Positions 27,410 through 35,984 of a stretch of DNA of 64,000 nt are shown piece after piece. The DNA is from JADLGJ01 sp031423615 (GTDB lineage: Bacteria > Omnitrophota > Gorgyraeia > Zapsychrales > JANLHA01). The notes under the pieces are model-generated. The model worked only from the letters and a program-made list of their open reading frames with translations, searched no databases and was not told the DNA's origin. The first letter of the stretch is position 1. Each line of letters begins with the position of its first letter. The stretch is from assembly GCA_031423615.1 (NCBI GenBank), contig JANPFV010000015.1, positions 22,297-86,296 of the forward strand, given 5' to 3'. Both the position numbers and the translations under genes were made by a program.

Positions 27410-28395
27410 ATAGAAAAAAATCTAGCCTGTGGATCAAGCTCGTTGAGTGGACCCTGGGCCGGTGTCTGTTTTTGTACATGCTCTTGATCGGGGCGAGTCT
27501 CGTTTTAATCGACCGTCATACGGTGTTGAACAACCGGATGAATTTTTTGCTCCAGAATGAAGCCAGCGTCAAGGCTTTTTCCGTCGGGAGAGTACCGATC
27601 GACTATAGTGCTTTTAAAATGGCGGTCCGTTATTATACTGAGTTGCGAAGATTTGCTCCTAGAGATGGGCTACTCTGTGGCAATCAAGGTTTTTGCTATT
27701 ACCATTTAGGCCAGAAGCAGCAGGCCTTGGAAATGTATCAAAAGGCCCTTATGCTGGAGCCTACTTGCGGCCCTTTGCAGCTGGATTTAGCGACGATGTT
27801 TTTTGAAATAGGGTGGCAGGAAAAGGCCGCGGTCATTTGGAGTAATTATTTAGAGAATAAAGAATCTATAAAAAGATATTGCGAGGCTTTAAGAGGCCAG
27901 TTGCGGCTCATAAAAAGGGAGGATGTTCTTTTTCTTATCGACGATATGGAAAAAAGTTTTGTCGTCGATGAGCGAGAGACGTATATCAAATTGAGCGAAG
28001 CGTATTTTTTACTGCAAAAATATTCGCTGGCTGCCGAAACCGCACTGGCGGGTCTGAAGCGTTTTCCTCAAAACCGCTGGTTGAATTTTGTCGCCGGGTT
28101 TTCACGCTACAAAGAAAGCCGTTGGACAGAAGCGGCCGGCTATTTTAGTGAAGCGATCAAAAGTGAGCCGCACGACATCAATTCTTATTATTATCGTTCT
28201 TTGTGCATGCAAAGTTTAGGAGAACCGCAAAAATTTCTGCAAGATCTTAGCCACGTCAAACAATTGCACGCCCGCGGAGTTAGCCCTTTCCCTTTTCCTA
28301 AAGGGGATGCGGCTTTGCACTTTGATACTGAAGTCTTATTTATTCGGTATCATTTGCAAGATGCAGGAAAGCTGGAGCGTAACCGTTCGCAATAA
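27406..28395 (+). CDS. Membrane-anchored TPR protein
   Basis: The 329-residue protein has one membrane helix near residues 18-38 (CLFLYMLLIGASLVLI) and then several tetratricopeptide repeats. Clear copies are GNQGFCYYHLGQKQQALEMY near residue 95, SEAYFLLQKYSLAAETALAG near residue 205, and the NFVAGFSRYKESRWTEAAGY copy that follows. TPRs mediate protein contacts. At the end of this operon it may scaffold the glycan machinery. ATG 27406 (ATGA overlap) is preferred to the open frame at 27328. Confidence 0.78.
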   Translation: MNRKKSSLWIKLVEWTLGRCLFLYMLLIGASLVLIDRHTVLNNRMNFLLQNEASVKAFSVGRVPIDYSAFKMAVRYYTELRRFAPRDGLLCGNQGFCYYHLGQKQQALEMYQKALMLEPTCGPLQLDLATMFFEIGWQEKAAVIWSNYLENKESIKRYCEALRGQLRLIKREDVLFLIDDMEKSFVVDERETYIKLSEAYFLLQKYSLAAETALAGLKRFPQNRWLNFVAGFSRYKESRWTEAAGYFSEAIKSEPHDINSYYYRSLCMQSLGEPQKFLQDLSHVKQLHARGVSPFPFPKGDAALHFDTEVLFIRYHLQDAGKLERNRSQ

Positions 28396-28465
28396 GCTTT
28401 TCTGAAATGAGCGATAATATTTTCGCGGACCGCAGGCCAGCGCGATGCAATATATGCCTAGCTAT

Positions 28466-28494
28466 TTGACAGGGAATTACTTATCTGTTAAATT
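28466..28494 (+). promoter_or_regulatory. Promoter of the polyketide synthase operon
   Basis: A perfect -35 box TTGACA (28466-28471), a 17-bp spacer and a -10-like TAAATT (28489-28494, 4 of 6 matches) precede the synthase gene. The predicted start is about 30 bases before ATG 28531, which has its own ribosome site AGGAG at 28523-28527. It marks a new transcription unit after the glycan operon. The gap 28396-28465 shows nothing else I can support. Confidence 0.55.
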
Positions 28495-28530
28495 TTTTAC
28501 AGTAACAATTATTACAGCCCATAGGAGATT

Positions 28531-31500
28531 ATGAGCGAAAAATTATTTAGGAGACTAGAAAGATTTCGCCTACGCAACACATTATCCATATTAGCTTTTT
28601 GTAAACAATTAGACACTTCCCCCGTTAATTATCACCGCTGGAAAAAAGCCCGCCACATCGTTGGCCCTTACAAAAAAATTCTTGAGGATTTCTTAGATCG
28701 CAACGACAACCCTCAAGGCTTTCCACAATCTTCGTATAAAGTCGCGTCCAATATCGCCGTTATCGGTATTGCTTGCTATTACCCCGGCGCTAACAATTTG
28801 AAAGATTTGTGGGGAAATATCTTAGCCCGGCGGGTTCAATTCCGTCGGATGTTGGACCAAAGACTTCCTTTGAGTCAATATTACGACGCAGATATTAAGT
28901 CCCCCGAAAAAACTTACCTCACAAAAGCCGCTTTCATAGAGAATTTCAAATTTGATTGGGATAGACTCCGTATTCCCAGAAAAACCGTTGAATCAACCGA
29001 TATAGCCCACTGGCTGGCTTTAGACACAGCGTTAAAAACGTTTGAAGATGCTGGCTATAAACTCCGCGATATTCCTCTCCAAAACACGGGAGTTATCGTT
29101 GGCAATACTTTGACTGGTGAACAAACACGATCACAATCTTTGCGTTTGCGCTGGCCATATGTTAATAAAGTTTTGAAAACGACAATGACTCATTTATCCA
29201 TGGGTCAAGAGAACCAAAACCGACTTGCCCATGAGATGGAAAAGATTTATAAGTCGGCTTTTTATCCTATTACAGAAGATTCTTTGTCAGGCGGTCTAGC
29301 CAATACGATTGCTGGCCGGATTTGTAATTATTTAAATTTAAAAGGTGGTGGCTACATTGTTGATGGCGCTTGTTCGTCGTCCTTGTTGTCTGTTGCGACG
29401 GCTGCGGATGCTTTAAAAATGGGAAATATGGATTTGGCTTTAGCTGGAGGAGTTGATGTCAGTCTTGATCCATTCGAGTTAGTTGGTTTTGCCAAGGCAG
29501 GCGCGTTGGCAAAAGATCAGATGCGTGTTTATGATCAGCATGCCAATGGATTTCTGCCGGGGGAAGGGTGCGGGTTTGTTCTTTTAAAAAGATTGGAAGA
29601 TGCGATTAAAGACAAGAATTATATTTATGCAGTAATTAAAGGTTGGGGAATTTCCTCTGATGGCAAAGGTGGGATTATGGAGCCCTCTTCAAGCGGACAA
29701 TCATTTGCGATTGAACGGGCTTACAAAGATTTAGAATATAAAATATCCGATGTTGATTTTGTTGAAGGGCATGGCACGGGGACCGCGAAAGGCGATAGAG
29801 TCGAACTCGAAGGAATTGCAACAGCCATTGCCAAAGCGGCACAAAAAAATAATTCGCGCCTCTGTGGTGTTACATCGTTTAAGTCCATCGTTGGTCACAC
29901 AAAAGCGGCCGCTGGTGTAGGTGGACTTATTAAAGCCATTTGTGCTGTTAATCAGCGCATTTTACCTCCTACCGCCAATTGTAGTGAACCCAATGATGTT
30001 TTTCAGGATAAAGCAAAAGGTTTATATCCGATTATGCAGGGAAGCATTTTGCTGCAAGGCACAAAAGCAAAGGCGGGCATTTCTTCGGCGGGATTCGGCG
30101 GAATTAATTGTCATATCACGGTTGAATCTAAAGATCTTCCAAAACAAACGTTAAAATCAGAAATAGAAGAACGCGCTTTATTCGTTAGCAATCAAAAGAC
30201 GGAAGTTTTTGTTTTTGCTGCGAGGACGACGATTCATTTACAAAAAGTTATTCAAAAGTTTAAGGAAGACTTAAGAAACATTAGTATTGCGGAAATGGCC
30301 GATTTGGCGGCTTTGTTGAATAAGAAAGCAAGAAATCGCCTGCCTATTAAAGCCTCTATTGTTGCAGACTCCCCCGAGAATTTATATGAAGCTTTGAAGT
30401 CCCTTGAGAAAGAGATAACTGCAACTCCTGTGGAGGAAGGGCAAATTTATAGAATACAAGCCAATGATAGCAATACGCATATCATTTTGAGCCATACCGT
30501 CAAAACAAAACGTATAGGATTTATATATCCGGGACAGGGATCACAGCGCCTGAATATGACCAGGACTTTAGTCGAGCGTTATAAATGGGCGAGAGATCTT
30601 TTGAATTTATCAAAATTACCGCTTTATGATTTGATTTATAAATCAACAGATAAATTCTCAACCAAAGAAGATCAACAGGAATTCGAGAAGCAAATAGCGG
30701 ATACCAAAATTACTCAGCCAGCGATTATTGCCAGTTCATTAATTTGGACAGAATTTCTATCTCGTCTTGGGATCGATCCTGAATGCGTGGCTGGCCATAG
30801 CTTGGGAGAATTGATTGCCTTTTATAGAGCAGGAGCTTTTAGTAAGGAGACATTAATAAAGTTTGCTGAATTGCGAGGAAGATTGATGGCTTCCCGGGGT
30901 CGCTTTTCGGGAAGTATGGTCAGTTTATTTTGTTCAAAAAACCAAGCCGAAGAATTGATCGGTAAAGTTACTGGCAACATTGTTATCGCCAATATCAACA
31001 GCCCTACCCAAGTCATTGTTTCTGGTGGTCATAAAGAAATCGAAAGGACAGTAGTATTGGCAGAGAAGGAAGGAATATCGTTATACCGATTGAATGTCTC
31101 CAATGCTTTCCATTCCTCGTTTATGAAAGAGGCTTCAGAAAAAATTCAATCAAGCAAAATATTACCAGACAGTTTTAAAGTTGGGGACATTAAAGTTTAC
31201 TCGGGCATGAGTGCGACTGCGCTGAGCAGTAAGGTTAATTTAAAGGAATATTTTTCAAAGCAAGTCATTTCACCGGTGAGCTTTGTCGATACGATTGAGG
31301 CAATATCGAAAAACTGTGACGTTTTAATCGAAGTCGGGCCGGGGCGGGTGGCAACGGATTTGATAAAGGCTATTAATAAACAGCAAGCCCCCCTATGTTT
31401 GCCTATTGAATCAACCTCACAAAATGATAAGGATTTGAACATTGTTTTAGCAGAATTATTTGTCCGTAACATTGTGATCAAATGGGAAGAATTGTACACA

Positions 31501-34500
31501 AATAGGTTGATTAAAACGTTTGTCCCGGTTTCGCGAAAGACATTCATCAGGAATCAATGTGAGCATCCTTTAAAAATTGGTAGTCAAGTTCTTAGGACAG
31601 AGATTTCGTCAAATATTGAACTTAAACAAGAAGTTGAAGAAATTAAGCCGCAATCTAGGCCTGTTGCACACGGTCAAGATAACATTGCCGACTTGTTGGT
31701 GGACTTGATACAGGCGATGACGGGTTTTGATCGAGGATCAATTTCTTTAAAATCAAGACTTTTAGATGATTTAAATTTGGATTCAATTAAAGCGGCTGAA
31801 TTAATTGGTCAGGCGGCAAAAGTTCTTGGGATCGCCGGACAATTAGATCCTTCGCGGTTTTCCAATCATACTGTGGAACAAATCCGGGATCATTTATATA
31901 AATTAGTGGGTGAGACTAAGAGTAGCCAGATTGAGGAGACTACAGCGAGTCTTTTAAAACGTTATCATGACAAAAATTGGGTTAGAAATTTTGTTGTTGA
32001 TTTTAAACAAGAGGAAATAATCAGCCGTAATGTTAATCAATTAAAGAATTTAAAGAGTATCGTCATTCTGTCTGGTAAAGGTGAAGACGCATTAGTAAAT
32101 TCGATTAAAAAAGAATTTAGTAATTCCAAAGCCAAATTTCAAAAGATTTATTTTGGCGACAGTCAGCAAAAATTAGAGAAGTTTGGCACAATAGACTGTC
32201 TGATTGTTGTTTTGCCTAAAGCTCCTCAGAATAAAGATTTTGATAAGAATTCTTTCCAAGAAATAGTCGAACGGCTCCATCAATCTATTAAATTAGCTAA
32301 TTCAAAGCAAGTCCACAAGGATTCTTTTGTTGTTCTAGTACAGTTTAAAAATATTACATCCAGCTGTTCAAAATCTATAGCCTCGACACTTTATCTTGAA
32401 AGACCGGATTTAAAGGTTCGCATTCTTGATTTCGATGCATCCGCTTCCGAAAAACAAATCTCCCCAAGAATTATCGACGAACTTCAAACATACGAGCGTT
32501 TTAATACCGTCGAGTATGACCTTAAATTTAGAAGAAGTGTTGGCTATTATCAAAATTCAGAACCGGCAACATACAAGAAAAGAAACAGCTCTTGGACTTC
32601 CAAAGATGTTGTTTTGGTGACAGGCGGGGCAAAAGGTGTCACCGCGCAATGCGCTTTAGAGTTTGCCCGCAGTACTAAGGCGCGAATGGTTTTGGTCGGT
32701 CGCTCGCTGCTCCCTGGGAATCAGAAAGATGAAAACAATGAGATATTGCAGACCCTGCGTCAATTCGACAAAGAAGGCCTAAAGGCTTATTACTATCCAT
32801 GCGATGTAACTAATGAGAAACAGGTTAGCAAAACGATTCAGGAGATTGAAAAAAAACTTGGCAAGATCACTGGATTTGTCCATGGATCTGGTTTAAATAG
32901 TCTAAAGCGATTGCAACAAGTTGCTTCTGAGGATGCTTTTGAGGAATCCCTTCCAAAAGTCATGGGTGCCGTCAATGTTTGTAAGGCCATGTCGCAACCG
33001 CCAAAGTTAATTGCTGGGATTACCTCTATTATTGGTTTGACTGGAATGGAAGGAAGCGGTTGGTATGGACTGGCCAATGAGGTTTTAAATCTTTATCTTC
33101 ATCAGTTTAAAAATCAAAATCCACAAACTGATGTTGTAACGATTGCTTACAGCGTTTGGGACGAAATCGGTATGGGGGCTAAATTAGGTAGTATTGACCG
33201 CCTTGCCGAAAAGGGCATTGGCGCTATTCCAGTCGCAGAAGGAGTAAAGCGATTTAAACAATTGATCGAAAACGATCCGGGCACTCAACAGGTCATTGTA
33301 GCAGGCAGACTCGCGGGAATAGATACTTGGAAATCGGCCACTTTAAAAATTAATTATTTTAGATTTATTGAAAAAGTCGAGTATATTCTGCCCGAGGTAG
33401 AACTCATTGCTCGAGTGCACCTTAATATCAAGGATGATGTTTATTTATTAGATCACAACTGGAAAGGTTCTTTATTGTTTCCGTTTGTATTTGGCTTTGA
33501 AGCTATGGCGCAGGGGGTCGCTTATGTCTTAGGGATTGAGAAATTCGATTACATTAAAGCTAAGAATATTAATCTTGAACGGCCGATCTCTGTGCCGCAG
33601 GAATCAGGAACTACGATAGAGATTCATGCGCAAGTTTTAGAACGCAAGAAAAATGACGATAGCAGAGAAGTTAAAGTGGAAATTTATTCACAAGAGACAG
33701 GCTACAAAGAACCGCATTTTTCAGCAGTTTTTGAGGTTGATAAAAAGCCAAAGACTTTTGTAAAACCAGAGCATTCTTTGATGAAAAAAGCAAAAAAAGT
33801 CATTGATCTAGATATGCAGACCGATATTTATGGACCTATTTTATTCCAAGGAAAATTGTTCCAATGCATCGAAAAAATTCACCAACTTCATTACGATAAG
33901 GACGATAAAAAAGGACAATGTGTTTTCACGGCCAGCTATAACAAATCAACCCGTATTTTTTTAAAGGAAAACAAAAAATTTAAAGGCGATTTCTTAATCG
34001 GCGACCCCTTTTTTATTGACTCAGTTTTGCAATCGATGCAACTTATTATTCCGCAGGATTTATCGTTACCCAGGAAGATAAGATCAATAGAATTAACTCC
34101 CTTGAGCAGGAAATTTCACTCTGAAATGATATCCCAGTCTTACATAAAAAAGGTAAATAGTGAATATTATAGTGGCGATGCCGAAGTTGCTCTGGGCGGT
34201 TTTGTTTTGAAGATTAAGAATTGCCATCTCATAATACTGGAGACCTTGAGCAATAACCTCCCTACTAATGATCTTGTAAATCCAGCCTTAAGAGATCAAA
34301 AGATAATTCAGACTAGAGTAGACGAGTTTAGTAAAGAATTAAACTTTATTTCTCCCATTATTTGTTGTTTATATGATGAGCGATTGAAGAATACCAATAA
34401 GGATTTGCGGCGTAAAATTGAAGCACCTCTTGTTAAGGTTGCGGTAGAGAAATTATTTGAGAGAAGTAAGAAGCCTGTCAAAAGTTTTACACTTAGTTGG

Positions 34501-35961
34501 CTTAACTCAGGAAAACCAGTTATTGGAGGTAAAAATGTTCAAGACATTGGAGTATCTATTTCACATTATGGGGCGTTTCTTATGGTGATCGTTGGTTATG
34601 GAGAGCAAGGGTGTGATGTAGAAAATATACAAGAAAGAAACATGGGCCAATGGTTGGGCTTACTGGGAAAAAACAAATATAAACTTCTAGAACAGATGAT
34701 TGCTCAAGGTAATAATTTAAATGTAGCAGGCACCTCTATATGGGGTGCAACTGAAGCAATAAAGAAATTTCATGGTAAATCCGAGAATTCAGTACAGTTT
34801 GTTAATGTGAACAGCAAGTATTCCACATTTAAATCGGCAGATTTGAATGAAAATAAACAAGTGATAACTTTTGTGATTCGACAAAAGATAATTATTTCTT
34901 TAATTGTTAATTTTGTAATTTCAAAAGAAATTGGCAGGGAAGCAATAAGGCTCGGATATAACGCTAATGTTTTTAGGATAGATCTTCAGTTAACTGGATC
35001 GCAAGAACAGCCGGTTTATATCCAAAGATTTCCTATAACATTTAAGAATGTAAAAGACTTAGGTAAAAGAGTTTATTTTGCTGATTATTTTGACTGGATT
35101 GGTGAAGTAAGAGAATATGGTTTATATCCAATCAAACACGAGTTGATTAGTCTATTCGAAACCGGCAAATGGGGAATGGCAACAAATCATGTTAAGTTGA
35201 GAATATTAGGTGCGCTGAGGATAGATGATATTGTCGAGGCGAGGTTATGGCTGAATCGTGTTTCTGGAGAAAAGAACTCTGTATTAGATTTAATGTTTGA
35301 ATGGTTTAGAGTAACATCCAATGACGAATATGAAAAAGTAGCGCTTAGCGAGCAACGTGTTTCATGGATTCAGATAACTGGCCATGGAGAAGGGAAGATT
35401 GAGTCTTTCCCAAAATCTATAAATGAATTTATTGACATGTTGGGACCGCGAAAAAAGCATGTAGATAGGGATGAGAATCAAGCGAGGTATAGAGAATTAA
35501 ATCTGGGAGAACAAAGATATCTTTTAGAAAGCACGAAGAATCTTCTTTTAACAGAAGAGATTTTCTCAACGAGCCTTGAAGAATCGAATCTGGTAGGCAA
35601 TATTTATTTTTCAAATTATGCTAAATGGCTAGGAAAAACCAGAGATAATTACTTCAGGGATTTGTTACCGAGTTATTATTTAGGCAAAGGAGAAAAGGGA
35701 GAATTTATTTGTTTAGATTGTGAAATATTTCATTTAATGGAGGCTATGCCTTTCGATAAGATAAGAGTCAAAATGTTTTTAAAGAAAGCTTTTCAGTATG
35801 GACTCGATTTTTATTTCGAGTTTTTAAAATATAAGGATGGCCAGGAGTCGAAACGATTGGCTTATGGCACTCATAGGGTAGTATTTGGTAAAAGCGATAA
35901 AGGTAAAATTGTTCGGTATGATTTGCCAGTAGAAATTTTAAAAGTAGTAAATAATACTTAA
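28531..35961 (+). CDS. Enediyne-type iterative polyketide synthase with fused PPTase and two thioesterase hotdogs
   Basis: The 2476-residue enzyme reads, in order: HTH-like segment (residues 1-52), ketosynthase (72-535; C281 in DGACSSSLL, H414 in EGHGTGT, H456 in GHTKAAAG), acyltransferase (660-960; GQGSQ, S757 in GHSLGE, H861 in NAFHSS), ACP (1050-1130; S1085 in LDSIK), ketoreductase (1355-1590; TGGAKG at 1364, S1499, Y1512, N1516), double-hotdog dehydratase (1605-1860; H1642-X3-G-X4-P and D1830-X3-Q1834), phosphopantetheinyl transferase (1925-2110; D2029, E2031, E2075) and two thioesterase-like hotdogs (about 2145-2310 and 2340-2462). KS-AT-ACP-KR-DH-PPTase is the layout of enediyne synthases. 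The family-specific strings GNTLTGEQTRS, LRLRWPYV and SSDGKGGI are also present. No enoylreductase is seen, so a polyene is expected. Fusion of the thioesterases and the N-terminal HTH-like segment are unusual. Confidence 0.88.
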   Translation: MSEKLFRRLERFRLRNTLSILAFCKQLDTSPVNYHRWKKARHIVGPYKKILEDFLDRNDNPQGFPQSSYKVASNIAVIGIACYYPGANNLKDLWGNILARRVQFRRMLDQRLPLSQYYDADIKSPEKTYLTKAAFIENFKFDWDRLRIPRKTVESTDIAHWLALDTALKTFEDAGYKLRDIPLQNTGVIVGNTLTGEQTRSQSLRLRWPYVNKVLKTTMTHLSMGQENQNRLAHEMEKIYKSAFYPITEDSLSGGLANTIAGRICNYLNLKGGGYIVDGACSSSLLSVATAADALKMGNMDLALAGGVDVSLDPFELVGFAKAGALAKDQMRVYDQHANGFLPGEGCGFVLLKRLEDAIKDKNYIYAVIKGWGISSDGKGGIMEPSSSGQSFAIERAYKDLEYKISDVDFVEGHGTGTAKGDRVELEGIATAIAKAAQKNNSRLCGVTSFKSIVGHTKAAAGVGGLIKAICAVNQRILPPTANCSEPNDVFQDKAKGLYPIMQGSILLQGTKAKAGISSAGFGGINCHITVESKDLPKQTLKSEIEERALFVSNQKTEVFVFAARTTIHLQKVIQKFKEDLRNISIAEMADLAALLNKKARNRLPIKASIVADSPENLYEALKSLEKEITATPVEEGQIYRIQANDSNTHIILSHTVKTKRIGFIYPGQGSQRLNMTRTLVERYKWARDLLNLSKLPLYDLIYKSTDKFSTKEDQQEFEKQIADTKITQPAIIASSLIWTEFLSRLGIDPECVAGHSLGELIAFYRAGAFSKETLIKFAELRGRLMASRGRFSGSMVSLFCSKNQAEELIGKVTGNIVIANINSPTQVIVSGGHKEIERTVVLAEKEGISLYRLNVSNAFHSSFMKEASEKIQSSKILPDSFKVGDIKVYSGMSATALSSKVNLKEYFSKQVISPVSFVDTIEAISKNCDVLIEVGPGRVATDLIKAINKQQAPLCLPIESTSQNDKDLNIVLAELFVRNIVIKWEELYTNRLIKTFVPVSRKTFIRNQCEHPLKIGSQVLRTEISSNIELKQEVEEIKPQSRPVAHGQDNIADLLVDLIQAMTGFDRGSISLKSRLLDDLNLDSIKAAELIGQAAKVLGIAGQLDPSRFSNHTVEQIRDHLYKLVGETKSSQIEETTASLLKRYHDKNWVRNFVVDFKQEEIISRNVNQLKNLKSIVILSGKGEDALVNSIKKEFSNSKAKFQKIYFGDSQQKLEKFGTIDCLIVVLPKAPQNKDFDKNSFQEIVERLHQSIKLANSKQVHKDSFVVLVQFKNITSSCSKSIASTLYLERPDLKVRILDFDASASEKQISPRIIDELQTYERFNTVEYDLKFRRSVGYYQNSEPATYKKRNSSWTSKDVVLVTGGAKGVTAQCALEFARSTKARMVLVGRSLLPGNQKDENNEILQTLRQFDKEGLKAYYYPCDVTNEKQVSKTIQEIEKKLGKITGFVHGSGLNSLKRLQQVASEDAFEESLPKVMGAVNVCKAMSQPPKLIAGITSIIGLTGMEGSGWYGLANEVLNLYLHQFKNQNPQTDVVTIAYSVWDEIGMGAKLGSIDRLAEKGIGAIPVAEGVKRFKQLIENDPGTQQVIVAGRLAGIDTWKSATLKINYFRFIEKVEYILPEVELIARVHLNIKDDVYLLDHNWKGSLLFPFVFGFEAMAQGVAYVLGIEKFDYIKAKNINLERPISVPQESGTTIEIHAQVLERKKNDDSREVKVEIYSQETGYKEPHFSAVFEVDKKPKTFVKPEHSLMKKAKKVIDLDMQTDIYGPILFQGKLFQCIEKIHQLHYDKDDKKGQCVFTASYNKSTRIFLKENKKFKGDFLIGDPFFIDSVLQSMQLIIPQDLSLPRKIRSIELTPLSRKFHSEMISQSYIKKVNSEYYSGDAEVALGGFVLKIKNCHLIILETLSNNLPTNDLVNPALRDQKIIQTRVDEFSKELNFISPIICCLYDERLKNTNKDLRRKIEAPLVKVAVEKLFERSKKPVKSFTLSWLNSGKPVIGGKNVQDIGVSISHYGAFLMVIVGYGEQGCDVENIQERNMGQWLGLLGKNKYKLLEQMIAQGNNLNVAGTSIWGATEAIKKFHGKSENSVQFVNVNSKYSTFKSADLNENKQVITFVIRQKIIISLIVNFVISKEIGREAIRLGYNANVFRIDLQLTGSQEQPVYIQRFPITFKNVKDLGKRVYFADYFDWIGEVREYGLYPIKHELISLFETGKWGMATNHVKLRILGALRIDDIVEARLWLNRVSGEKNSVLDLMFEWFRVTSNDEYEKVALSEQRVSWIQITGHGEGKIESFPKSINEFIDMLGPRKKHVDRDENQARYRELNLGEQRYLLESTKNLLLTEEIFSTSLEESNLVGNIYFSNYAKWLGKTRDNYFRDLLPSYYLGKGEKGEFICLDCEIFHLMEAMPFDKIRVKMFLKKAFQYGLDFYFEFLKYKDGQESKRLAYGTHRVVFGKSDKGKIVRYDLPVEILKVVNNT

Positions 35962-35984
35962 GTTTTTAGGGGATTTATCTAAGC

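Noticed and set aside
28531..35961. Reading the large synthase as a PUFA (Pfa) synthase
   Set aside because: There is a single ACP rather than a tandem array, a fused PPTase, a PKS-type double-hotdog DH and enediyne-specific KS strings; PUFA synthases differ in each respect.
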